NCBI RefSeq assembly: GCF_905220415.1
Contig: NC_059550.1
Coordinates: forward strand, 4,156,501-4,220,500
DNA length: 64,000 nt
Reading direction: 5' to 3'
Source of the DNA: Colias croceus
Taxonomy: Eukaryota > Arthropoda > Insecta > Lepidoptera > Pieridae
The notes under the pieces were generated by a model. It was not told the DNA's origin, ran no database searches, and was given only the letters and a program-made list of their open reading frames with translations. Below are positions 1 through 12,758 of the stretch, in pieces. Positions within the stretch are counted from its first letter, which is position 1. Each line of letters opens with the position of its first letter. The position numbers were made by a program, and so were the translations under genes.

Positions 1-859
1 GGCCTTAAATCCTTCGAATGAAGAATGTAAGACTGATTATATTATTCAAAAAGACGAATAAAGAATTCGTACCTTAAAATACACAAAAACATTGTACTTA
101 AAAATTCTGTGTCTGTTATACTCTATTTAATTCATCATCATTTAAAGTGTGTTTGAAAAATACTAACATTGTGCAATATATCAGAACAAGATGTGGAAGA
201 AACAATATTATCCTCCGCAGAATCCCTAATAAGAAATGTTGAAATAAGTCCCTAGAGGAATATTTCTTTGGCATTTATTATCTTGTGATGTATCTGCGGG
301 GAAATGGATTAGATTTTTTCGTTTCTCTTTTGTTTTACAGCTTACGATATTTTAATAACGGAAGTTTTATAGCATATTCCGTTTGAATTGTATATTTCAA
401 AGTCATTTAATTTAAACAATAAATTATGGTGCATGCATATAAATTTCAAGTTAAATATGCTTATTATCATTTACTTAAGTTTACATTGTAATGATAAAAC
501 GAGACGTATTAAATTTAAAATCACCCAAGACGAAGAGGTCTGTCTCCATGTTAAAACGAGTTTCTCTATAATTAAATTATATCTTCTGCAATAACATTTC
601 TCAGTTTTATGACTGTTATTAATTAAATCCAGATTTTATGACAGTAACCAACAATTGTAGGATTACAAACATTTGAGAGTTTATAACTCATAATCTTGAC
701 TGTAAATAATATATTCTTATGTCATAAACATAAACATAAATAGGTAAATACTTAACCTATTATAATCAAAGATAATGTCCATGTTCATTTATTCTTGTAT
801 TATTAGTTTTAGTACGGATTTAAAATTGTATATGTTTAGAACATCTGATTATATTATTA
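1..859. other. AT-rich non-coding DNA, upstream of or inside Fas2 intron 1
   Basis: Stop codons are dense in all frames and no exon-like GC-rich block, RNA gene or repeat boundary was recognised. It lies 5' of the first visible Fas2 exon, so it is either a very long first intron or intergenic DNA. Confidence 0.6.
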
Positions 860-1092
860 TCCATACTAATATTATAAATGCGAAAGTAACTCTGTCTGTC
901 TGTCTGTTACTCAATCACGCCTTAACTACTGAACTAATTTGCATGAAATTTGGTATAGAGATATTTTGATATCCGAGAAAGGACATAGGCTACTTTTTAC
1001 CCTAGGATAGGTTTTATCCCGGAAATCCCACGGGATCGGGAACTATGGGTTTTTCTTTGACTGCGCGGGCGAAGCCGCGGGTGGAAAGCTAG
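860..1092 (+). mobile_element. Non-autonomous Helitron-like element (Lep1-type)
   Basis: The element starts with TC and ends with CTAG. It sits between a host A (859) and a host T (1093), as Helitrons do. Just before the CTAG end is a GC-rich palindrome, GCGGGCGAAGCCGCGGG, matching the 3' hairpin of Helitrons. It contains the run of CTGT units and the text around 'catgaaatttggtatagaga' that I know from abundant lepidopteran dispersed repeats. There is no coding capacity. Assignment to a named family is from memory. Confidence 0.65.
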
Positions 1093-4000
1093 TGGCAATA
1101 TAAATAATTGGTACTGGAATAAATCTTAATACATTAAATGGCGACGCTCAAAAGAGTGCTATTGCATATAATCTCTTAATTTCTAATATGTTTGACCCTC
1201 TAATCTTCCGAACGATTTTACAATCCCCTTGTCGAAAACGAATTGCTACGATAATTGTCGTGAAACTTCGCGAGTTCTGTCATTAAGAGATTGAAAGATT
1301 ACTTGTTCCCTTACTGGGGGCTAAAAATCGACCTAGAGAATAAGATTTATCTCATTAGTTTAATGGTGCGTCTAGAAGTCGGGGGTTAGGCGCGGTTCAA
1401 AATTCGGAGTAAGAATACGTTGTTATTTCCTTCAAGGGTAAGTCGTTTTATTGCACTGTTCCGTGAAATAAAGTATGCGGCGTTAAACTTTGGTATGATA
1501 AATCTTATAAGATACAAAACTTATGTGGAAAAATATTTTAAGTACATGCGTCTGATCTGCTGTCCTTTACGAATTATAATTTGCACAAGTGTAGCTCAGT
1601 GGAAATTTGACTGTTTCATTCTAATGACTTTCATCTGCGTTCCACTGCACGTATCACAATGAAACGTACATTCCACAATCTGCATTGTAATATGAAACGT
1701 AATATGGATCATCGCGATACGTGGAGGGAATTCTCTAGACAATATTAACACAATATTAATGAAGAGATAGTTAAGCTATTGCTAAATAACATGACATTAT
1801 ATTTCAATTTAATTTTGATAATATGATACAGTCTAAATTAAGTATTTTTTCTGTATCCATCACAACCACATTGCCTGTGGGCTCGATTGTTTATCTCAAC
1901 AAGATAATTTATCTTATCCCATTCGATTTCCGCAGATTTGATTTTCACTTTATTTTTCGTCATGAAGTTGGGATAAAAAATAGGACGCTTAATAATTGCC
2001 CAATATAGTTGAAAGTTACTAGATATTGCTGGCTCTTATATTCACTACGAGTTAATTAGAACAAAGGCGTAATTGTCACGACAGGAACAGTAGAACTTTC
2101 ACAAACTTTTCTGATAACGTTGTGCGCTGTTACTGTTTAATTAAAAGAATCTTATATTAACGGGATGTCCATGATGTCGGTTTCGAGAGGAATGCATAGG
2201 GGTGGCTTATTGGAAAAGTTTTAACTGTATTACATTTGATTAGACAAGACGGACGCCATGATGAGGCAACTTCGTACCCTCCAGCTTTACGACTCGTAAA
2301 TAACTTGTTTATTTGTAATTTTAAATTACATTTTTATTCTGAAAAGAACGATATATTACGTGACGGTCTCACATTTCAGGAATGGGAAAACGTAAAATTT
2401 GTAGTAGGTAGGTATAATTTTTGTATGTGATAGCGAGCTAGGTAGTTTATTACGTAGAAATTTGTAAACTTATAATATAAATGGCTACAGGCTATGTAGC
2501 ACATTTAATTATATTTCGGTTATTAAATTGTATGTATTGCTAACAACTTGCTATTTCGCGTTCATATCTGTAATCATTTTTATTCTAGGTAAACTTATGT
2601 TTATTCATTTCTATGTTCAATTCCAAGTAAGACAATACATGCTCTGAAACACATCGCAAATATCAAAGCTAACGTATCTATTATCAGATAGGCGACTTCA
2701 ATTACTTTAAAGCAACAGTCAATATTGCATTTTAAAAGCATTTAAAAAGAACTGTAAGTTTTGTATTGAAATAATAACAATGTCTTTTCAACAGAGACTT
2801 AAGAATAATTGCAGCGTTGAGTTGACAAGTCTTTTTTAACAGTTTTTTAATATTTCTATTTTGTTTTCTATTTTGTTAACTACCGGTGGAAACTTTCCAG
2901 ATTTTGCTATCATTTTTATTAAAAAGTAAAGCGATTTTTGTTCAAGAGTTTCGCGGAATTCGAAGCTATTTCCTGGGGTGTTTTAAAGTCTATTAAAATT
3001 TTGTTAAAAGTTTGATCAACCGTGTACTTTTAACGCTAGATATATATATATATATATATATTTTACGTGAATCTGACGGACTCAAATAATAAAATATTTC
3101 ATTTTAGAATCAATTCCATCGAAAGTTACAAAACAATAATCAAAGATGAAGGAGAACATGTAAAGATTTTACTTGTTCGATCGCCTTTTACGTTTATTTT
3201 TTCGCATTTGTATAATATGTCGACGCATACCTTTTCACTTATACAGAATATATTCATTAAATATCTTAACAAACCAAAATATTGTAACGATTCTTTACTA
3301 ATGGCTATACTTACTTTATAATCTGATGGATGACGTGTCTTCCAGTTTTTTCCCGGCTTAATGACCCTTCGCAGTTGCTTGGATATTATAGATTGAAGAT
3401 AAAAGCGTAATTTTAATTATTCTTAATGTACCTTGTATCTTTATTTTATACGAATTAAGAAAAACAGAAAATAATATTCATTTGCAAAAATCTATTACGT
3501 ATCTGTATTTATTATACTTAAGCTTTATTTTTCTGTTTAAGGTTAGTTTCATAAAAAACTACAAAGTTTTGTTTAATATAAGGAATACTATTGTTCTTAG
3601 AATTAAAAAGAGTACTAAGACTAGGTACATTTAAAAGTTTTCGATATCACTCCACCCTCACAATTTTAAGGGCAATATTTTTGGTAGAATATTACACGCA
3701 GGTGCAAAGGTTATCATTAATGGGAGATTAAGTTACCCCTCATTCCGTCTCGCTCTTACAAAAGAGAAAAAACAATAAGTGTATACCCTTCTCTTTTATT
3801 TGCACAGATGTTGGTAAGATTCATCGTAGTTAGATATAATTTACTTTTTGTAAGAAGCCTTATTGTGGCTCAACCGCGTTTCATTTAATAGGGCTGGTTG
3901 ATTGAATAAAGTCGGCGTTAGTTGTTGTGAAGTTAATTTAACTCTTTATATTATGATATTATGTAGGCTTTGTGTATGATTTACAAAGTCAATTATTATA

Positions 4001-7000
4001 TTCATGGTTTAAAAAAATGGTAAGGATATATTTTCTAATTAAAGATGCTAGTAAAATTGTGGTAAATGCAGATGGATTGTCTAGTTCAATTATATGATCA
4101 TGTTGTCCGGCGAATGTTAGATAGACGGAATAGTTTTTGGAATTAAGTTAATCTTTAATAAACCACTATTTCATAAAAAAATTGTTTGAAATTATTAATA
4201 TTCTTTTTTACTGTTAAATAGATAACTAAAAGCTCTTTTTATTTTTCACGTATAAAAATTTACAATTTTCCAGAAAAAATATGTATTACAAACGTGCTAC
4301 ATACATTAAAGATTCTATAGATCCACTGAAATTCTCTCCACGTAACATTATTCTTTTTACTTTGCCGGTGAAGCACTTTTGTTTTAATTTAGAGCGGCAA
4401 AATTAAGAGCAGATAATGTCGCCGGACGGCTTAATTAACTTTATTAGAATTTATTTCACGAAACGGGAACATTTAGGGTTTTTTAATCTGTACCGTGATA
4501 CGGAACCCGCTGGCTCGTTAATATAGAATTGTGAAAACGTACAAGCTCTTGTTAATCTTTTAAATAACATTAAAATTTCCAGCGGAATGCTCTTAGTAGA
4601 TTTTTTTATACGTGTCGCGAATATGAGCTCGTGTTTTGGTTTATTTATAAAATTAATTAAGTACGATGATGCTTTGTTACATAAAGACGGAACATTTAAA
4701 AGGACTCGCGTCTAACGAATACGCGGATTGAGGTTAATTAAATTATTTGAATCTAAATGAACTTCCAAAGAACAAACATGAACCCGTCGAGGGTTGTATT
4801 AACTACACACGTAATTTTTGAGTCACCTGCGTGTTATTACGGTAATAAATTTATCATATTTGTTTGTATTGTATAATACTTATTAACACGTTTTTGATGA
4901 ATATCAACAAATAGAATATCCAGTTAAAACTGTAATTAAAATTCTAAAATCGACTAATTGAATTCGAATTTTATGTTGGATTAATTTGAAACCAAAACAT
5001 TTCCCGACGTTTTTATTTTAAAAGGTTTTCGTGTAAACTCATTAAAAGCACTTTAGGATTGTTTTGACGAGCGAACAAAATTGAAAAGCTTAGCCGAAAT
5101 TAAAATGATATCTGTGATACAAGTAAAAAGGGGTTGGGAAGTGTGTGCTTCAAATAAATGAACAAAAGGGTTGGAAATGTTCAACCTTGCGGGTGTTCTG
5201 GATAAATACGATACTCTTATACGATTGTTTGAAGGTATTCACCCCATTACCTATATTTATGTTTCATACCTTTTTCGGTTTCGCAGCTAAATTAATTATT
5301 GGGTTACATAAATCTTTTGCGTTGAACGTGATGTTTTTGTTAATTAACGTGTTGAAATGCGTAACATTTTTCCATTGTTTTCACGTGGAAAAACATATAT
5401 TAGAGAAGTAATAAACAGTACCTACCTACGTATTCCAAAATAAATGAAGGTACCTATAGTTAATTTAAATTTATGCGTAAGACCAAGTCAAAACAACATT
5501 TGCTTTTACAAGCCAAAACATAAACATCCCAAAACACTTTAATTTACGGCAATGGCTTAAGACGAGCGTAGCACAAGGTAAACTATTATGACTGCACGGT
5601 AACACATAGGACTATATCTAATTTGAATTTGGCCAAACAAGGGGATGGCCCTGACTGATGGGCAGGACAAAGCCTGTGATTTAATATTGTGTAGTATGTT
5701 TACGCTGAAACATCGTTCATGGCCTGAGCTGGGACGCAGTTTGTCACCTGACATCCGTGTTATTTGACCGCCATTTTGTATTCGTGACGCATGAATTATG
5801 ACGTTATATACATTTGTGTTATGGGACTTTAACGGGCGACTATCTGAAAGTGCTTGATCTTAGTAACGGTGTATGTTATGTTGGAGGGAAACTTATCTTG
5901 GTATAAAAAAAGGCTTCAAACATTGAAAGCAAAGCCCAATGTTGTAAAAATATCAATACTATGTGACTATTTATCAAATCATACGAAAATTAGACAGCCT
6001 CGTTCAATGTTTTTCTTGTAAATTATTATTAAATAATATTTTTATCAATGTCGTATTAATTTATAAATAATGATGATTTCGATTTACGATAAAGTTTTTA
6101 AAGTGAGTATTTTTATTTTTATGAATATTCAATTTTATTTTCTTTCCAGGTAAATCAAAACACTGCGCGGTAAACACGGTTAGGAATAAAAAGAGGTAAA
6201 GAGGCGAGTACACACAGTCTCTCAAGACTCGAGTAAGTAGCTTTTTGTGTTACTCGTATAAAGCTCGCACACATTATCTTCATGCTCGTCATATTACATT
6301 AGTAACACTTTATGTAAACTTTTCTATGGAGTTATGTACATGTGTGTCGTTGCTCCTTCTCATCACAAAGATAAAGCAGTCTACTTATAGTTTTCTTACT
6401 TTGAATGCAAGATTAAAAGCTTCTCAGACATATTATTACCTATGAAACATTGTAGAGATAGCAAAATGAAGAAAAAAATACAGTTAATTTTAATTTTTTT
6501 TCTTTAAAATAAGGTACCACTTGAAATAAGCTCATTTTTTAAATTCTACTTGAAATTGTCGATTAGTTTCATAGTATAAATTAACCGGGCCACCAAAGTA
6601 GGCCACAACAAGGTGGGTTATAATTTAAGAGAGCCTACTTTATATTTAAAGCGCAGAATTGCTTAATATGCCCACTTTAAAGGGAATTCACTTGACATTA
6701 TTTATAATGTGCTCTTAAACCGTCCCCAAATCACAAAGGACACTTTACGTCAGTCTTTGAAAAATGTTTGAAGGACGTGGATGTTCGAGGGGATTAGATT
6801 AAGCCAGTCCTTTTATTTTATCCTGCTTCTATCTCCGATTTTTATAAATTGATAACCATTAAAGAAGTCCTTTTAAATCCGGTTACCGAAGTATATACAT
6901 AACTTCGCTTTGATAAGATGAAAAATATTGGGAAAGACTAGATGTTGGTGAGATGTATAAAGATTAGTCGGCAAGATGTCTAAAGGCGATGATAATGTTA

Positions 7001-7247
7001 TGAATCTTAAAGAACCATATTAATGAGAGGCCCTTTACTCGAGTTTTGTGACATGTTTGTAATTGTATGTGTACGTGGGCTTTTCCTTTTAGTGTTCTTT
7101 ATATTAATAAACATACTACCGTATGTTATTACCATCATAATTATGAGACGTTAATTTTGGCCAACGTGATAATGTAAATTTATCAGTAATCATATTTGAG
7201 TATTTGACTAATTAGCTATATTCGAATTAAGCTAACATTGTAACTAT
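1093..7247. other. AT-rich non-coding DNA with no recognised gene
   Basis: Only short chance reading frames are present (longest about 88 codons). One, near 6328, begins with a leucine-rich stretch resembling a signal peptide but has no usable splice donor. The only repeat seen is a TA microsatellite at 3040-3061. If Fas2 exon 1 lies upstream of this stretch, it is intronic. Confidence 0.5.
3040..3061. repeat. (TA)n microsatellite
   Basis: About eleven uninterrupted AT/TA dinucleotides. Confidence 0.95.
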
Positions 7248-7306
7248 AATATTTTCATACAATATTCCAAAAGGAGCTTCCTTTTGGAATATTGTATGAA
7301 AATATT
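7248..7306. repeat. Perfect 28-bp inverted repeat with a 3-nt spacer
   Basis: The left arm (7248-7275) and right arm (7279-7306) are exact reverse complements, separated only by GCT. A transcript from either strand would fold into a tight uninterrupted hairpin. The arms are AT-rich and carry no coding signal. The loop is too short for a typical miRNA precursor, so this looks more like a recent inverted duplication or a cruciform-type palindrome. Confidence 0.9.
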
Positions 7307-10300
7307 AGCGTTAAAAAAACAACGCAACAATCATGAAATGAACTACACTAGTGCATCCAATAAAGCGCTTCGTAAATCACTCAAAACACAATTCAAATAT
7401 TCAATAACAACTATTCAGACTCGATCGCTAAATAAATATTGCGAAACTAATTAATTTCGTTCCATACACAGAGCTTGACAAACTATCGACTATCGATTAT
7501 TCTAACGAACCGACTGCGAGTTGTTAATCAGGATTATAGGTACTCGATAATCAGCGCAGCAATAGTGATGTGCCTTCACACTCGAGAATTCGATTAATGA
7601 CTAATTTATTATCGTTTAATTAGATCTGTAGCTAAAATTCGGTTACTCGTACTTCGATATTTAATTAGGTCAAACGCGGATTGGGTTATGAATGTTAATT
7701 GATCTAAATTGATTTGCATATTGCTATGATGGTTAATTAAATATCGCTGTAACTGTAGTTAAAACGTTTTGTGAAAAGAACTTTTCGAAGTTAATACTGC
7801 TAACCTATTCAGCGAATTAACTTGCGATAAATGAATTAATATTGATAAAATTATGAATTTATGCATTTAAAAGGATTCAATAAAAATAAAAAGTATAAAG
7901 TGTAAGGTATGAATGGTATATTAAAAAAATATATTTTTTATATTTAAACAATTTTATACATTAATTTAACATCAAAGGTACAAAACATACATAAAACAAA
8001 TAGTTAAAAAAATAGTTCCCTTATCGCCGGAAGCCCTACAAGCTCCCACGGCTCCGAATAGTTGTTACACGTTACACATAATTTTTTGCCCGACTTCCTT
8101 CCAAAACACCGCATTCTCATATCGCACGTCGTTAATGTAGAAAGGTAAGATTTTTTTTTCAATTCCAAGAAAAATGTCACAGCTCTCTCTAAATTGTGCG
8201 ATTTTGAATGATTCATATTTTATTACCACGTAATTTGACCTTTGGTATTGTTGAGGATGTAAAAAACCGTTATTACAAGCCTTCAAAAATGTTAAATTTT
8301 AATAATGCGATTATTTTTAAATGTTTTGATTATTTAATGTGATTGATATGTTATAACTTAATACTATTAATAACTGAATAATGACTGGTACATTATCTAC
8401 TGAACTACTTCGTATTAATTTCAGAAAATGTTACGTAAACGGTAAATTGTTAAAGGTTACACGTTATATGTCAATGTGTTATTGTAATAATCGAATGAAA
8501 AGTATTGTATATTATACAATAGCAACAGTTAGGTATAAAGCTATTTTATCCCCGGTTAAGTAACGAATAGTTCATGCTTCGTTGAACCGAGCGCTTACAA
8601 TATTAAGTTACTTGATTCGGAACTCTGGTCTACAATTTCTAGTTCAAACTTATATGTTTCGAAGAAATAACAAAATTAAATTTTCTTCTTATTAAATAAA
8701 TACAGTAAACATCATGTATGGTTCCCCAATATAAGTTTAGACGTTTCAAAACACGAAGCTTTTATTTTTCCTGGATTGCTTTAAAGAAAGACGTATTTTT
8801 TTCAACTGCAGCATAAACTAATGAAGCTGTTAAAGCTGTGTATAGCTTTATTTAACAATGTTTTATGGCATTCAAATGCTTTATGAATATAAATATTTAA
8901 AGAATAGAAAAATATCGATCACGAACAGGAAATAATTCGAATACTCTGGTGATCGGACTTATTCTATTCTTTAAAAATTTATAAGTTTATATGGTGTTTA
9001 TTTACTTACCAAACTTTTTCTCATTTGTCAATAAATCAGGTGACACAGGTATTTCCTTGTGCGTCACCTTAATATGGTGCGAAGGGTGCACCCCAGAGGT
9101 TTCGGGTGACAAATTGGATAACATATGGCCACCTGAGCGTTATGCCTTATGCCTTGTAAAAGTTCGTTGACTATAGAATGTGACAGCTAAATGCACAATT
9201 TGCTGTCTTTCGTTGTACCTTTTAAATGAACTATTGGTTACTAAAAGAAATATTAGGTAGGTTAATATTTTATATGTTATTAGGCGAAAAACAATTTATC
9301 TTATTTAGTTGTGTACTCGGTTGGAATAGAATTGTGTAATAAAATATTATCCCATTCTTGGAAGTTAGAAGGTTGTGACACGTGCAGTGAGCTTTCAGGT
9401 TAAAGTTCAAAATTGGAGATCTAAGTGCTTCAATAAAAATTATTTTATTCTGTGAAATAGAAAGACTCAAGGCCTCATTCTTGTAGATACATTATAATAT
9501 ACTACCTGGAAGTAATTTAACTTGATTTAATTTTTTTGTTGTATCAATAAAAATGTGAACCTACTGCTTATGAGTACGTGAATGTAAATAAATATATTTC
9601 TGAAGTTTTTAACGTGAAAGATTAATTAAATAATGTCGTAAATGTTATTTGAGAACATCGCACATACCTACATAACTAAGAAATAATGAATAAAGGAGAT
9701 TTCGACTTCCTCAAAGCAAAACAGACGGTTGTCTCATCAACTTTATACGATTTCAAAAGAATATCTGTCTAATTGAATTAGTAAACAATAGGATTCGGTG
9801 ACCCACTTTAAAAGCAATAAAGGCTAGTCTCGCTTTAGGGCATTGCAGATAAATTAAAAAAGGGGCGAGTACCTCCATTTACGATTAACTTTATTAGAAT
9901 TCATTGGAAAGAACGCCAGAGGCTTACTAATGAGCCGTATAACCTTTGTCGATGGAATCCTATCCGTTTCGCGAGTGCTTTATTTAAATTTCATGAACGC
10001 TCTCGATCGCCTACATTCATTAGACGTTTTTGTTTAGAGACGTGCCTTCACATTGTATAATAGATTATGTGTTTGAACTGGTTATTTATTCAGTTTATTT
10101 TTAAATTAAAGGCTTGCCCTGATTTTGTAGGCATTTAATCCTAATTGTACTTACTTTAAATTATTCCTATTATAAATCGCACAATTGTAATAGTAAACTC
10201 ATCAAATAAATTTGAGTTTACATATTGAATAGCACTAACTTTAACAAAAATATTCCATAAAAGGAAAATATACAAATATTAAGAACCTATTTTGTTATTA

Positions 10301-12622
10301 AACGCTAATCAAAGAACAAAATCAGTAATTAATTGTTTGTTATTTCACGCTTAGAACACTTCAGCGAGCTCGGTTAGGAACAGCCGATTAGCGCAACCAC
10401 AGGTGCTCTAATTGTATAAACACTAAGTCTAAAATGTTCTAGTAAGTTAGTAACAAACTGATTCACATTATATTGTTTTATAAAAATCCAGGTAGGTACA
10501 TCATATCAAACATGGTTACATATTTTCAATATTGGTATGAATATTTTTATTTCTTAGATGTTTAGATTTATATTTCCGTCACTTACCTGTTATTTTATTG
10601 AATGGATTATGGGCTTTTATCCGGGTAGATGAGGTGTTAAAATATATCGCACATAACACAGTCTTCACTATTTTGGGAATATAATATAAAATAGGTCAAT
10701 ATTTCTAAGTTTATAATTTAAATCACTTATTACATGGATGATGCTAAATATACTTAGTTAGTCTCAATAAATGAAATAATTAAACTAAGCAGAGAATGTC
10801 AAAGTTCAGTAACCCAAGCAATCTATATATTCAATAAAGAAAAATCCGAATACCCCACAATTTTGTTAATCAAAATAGCATTCGAAGAAAATTACTGTTA
10901 TTATCATTTCGTCTCTATTGTGTTTATTGGAAATGCCGTTCAAAGTTATTATTTATTGAAGTGAAATTTGATGACGAGCTTGAGTCAGGAAATGATCGCA
11001 ATTTTTAATATTACGTCAGAATAGCAGATGTTTCTGACGTACGAAAAAATTAATTTAGTGTGTTAGTAAGTTATCAATCAAACACATATGCCTACTCATA
11101 TATACAATAATACAATAGGTATTTGTATTAATAAAATAAAAGATATAATTTTGACTGACTACCTATAATTTATCTGAACCAACTGCCAATAAATACGCAT
11201 TAAATTAAAATGAAGAATACTACATACTTCGTTTCATAGCAAGTACGTAGAAAAATATACGGAAAATCATTAATCTATCGAACTATTCAAGTAAAGTAAT
11301 TGCAATTTCGTGTACCTGACTTGGGTGGAAATAGTTTTCAATTTTCGACCTTATTGCAATGCTGTTAAAATTGAGGGTATCGGATAAAATTCTGGGTTAT
11401 TATAACGCGGGGCTGCATTTGACGAGAGCCGCAAGCGACACCTTGGAAAATTGGAAGGGAAATATAATTGGAAAATTATTCGGCTCCGCCACTTTTCAGT
11501 TACCCCACGCATTATAGTATTAGACGAGAGTGCCTGGAGCTGTTTTCGAATTGAAATAACCTAAGATCTGCATATAGATGCAGCGGTTGGAGCTAATGCT
11601 AGACTTGAAGTGGTATAATTGAATTCTAATATCGATTTTCGAAGTGTGATTTTACTGTTAGATGTGACGATATCAGCTTATCATATCTGGAGGTTTATTA
11701 ACGTGTAAAATGGTAAATTTTTTAACGAGGCGTTTATAAATGTTATAATGGATATCTATTGAAGGCTTTTGCTTAACCTTTATTTTCTACATAACGACAT
11801 TTATCTAGCAGCGATCCTTATCATCACTTTTACTGAAATTTTCTAATTCTCTTACCAAAATGTGCAAGTTGTCCAAACCGAAGGAAAGTTGATAAATTGT
11901 TTTCAAGTTTATTTGACATTTTCATCTTTAGTCTGCGACAAGTTGATAAGTCGTGCCTTATCTCGTCAAGGGCTCATTTCTTTTCCTGTTTGAAAGCCTT
12001 AGGGTGTTTGTAATACAATTGTATGGAATAAGTGGTTTCGGATGGTTTAACGTTGTGTGTTTCTTATAATGCTGTTTCTGTGGAAACATCTTTTTTCAGC
12101 ATCATTAAACACGCTGTAGAATATGCCGTGGGAAGAACTTCTGTTTTTTAATGAATGTGCTCCTAATATTGCTTAATTAACGTGTGAAGTATTGGCATGT
12201 AACGAGCATTTAAGAAGTTTATAATGAGATCATTAATATGATTAGGTATTCATCACCTAGAAATAATAGTGTTACTAGGTAGGTACCCGTGTTTCTATTA
12301 GTTCATAGCTTAAGATGCCGTCTCATTGGTTGGAAAAGAATGACAGCAAAAAGTGAACGTTGATAAATACTTGTTTGAAGTAGATTAGAGATATCGTTTT
12401 GCCAACAAAGTAATGCATTTAGGTAATATTTTAACTTCGTCACGCGTCACGTTCGACACCCCGGCTGTTCAAATGTTTGGCAAGAGTGCGTGATCGGAGT
12501 CGATCGCGTAGGCTTTTGCTTTATCACATTGTTTGTTTTATATCGCTGGGATACAATTAAGATAAGTCTCTTAATAGCTTTTAATGTAAGTACACTTAAG
12601 GTAAACTTTATCCTTTACCTTC
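7307..12622. other. AT-rich non-coding DNA with no recognised gene
   Basis: Apart from the imperfect inverted repeat at 8888-8983, no feature could be supported. Small overlapping - strand reading frames near 8004-8286 have no recognisable domain. GC is locally raised around 11400-11560, but no coding frame is open through it. Confidence 0.5.
8888..8983. repeat. Imperfect inverted repeat, possible stem-loop
   Basis: Arms 8888-8922 and 8949-8983 pair over 35 bp with five mismatches around a 26-nt loop. The size and mismatched stem resemble a miRNA precursor, but there is no direct evidence of expression and the arms are AT-rich. It may equally be a degenerate palindrome. Confidence 0.5.
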
Positions 12623-12758
12623 GGCAGCCTGGAAGAGATCGCTGATAAGCGATCAGGTTGCCTTATGTGCTGTGAATGTTTCCTTTTCTTTTAATATTAT
12701 AGTTTGTAAAATTTGTAATGGTACATAAAACTGTTAAATAAATAAATAAAAAATAAAG
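12623..12758 (+). mobile_element. 3'-terminal fragment of a non-LTR retrotransposon
   Basis: The block begins with a stem-loop containing GCCTGGAAGAGATCGCT, pairs back with AGCGATCAGGTTGCC, and ends in an (AATA)n-type tail. The same arrangement recurs at 33052-33177. I recognise this as a common 3' end of insect LINEs. The protein-coding part is absent, as expected from 5' truncation. The clade is not assigned. Confidence 0.65.

Noticed and set aside
6328..6380. Leucine-rich start (MELCTCVSLLLL) as a possible Fas2 signal peptide
   Set aside because: No splice donor in the required phase follows the hydrophobic stretch and the frame runs on into AT-rich sequence.
8004..8286. Two overlapping - strand frames, one with a faint MADF-like pattern
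   Set aside because: The similarity is too weak by eye and there are no splice sites or neighbours to support an exon.
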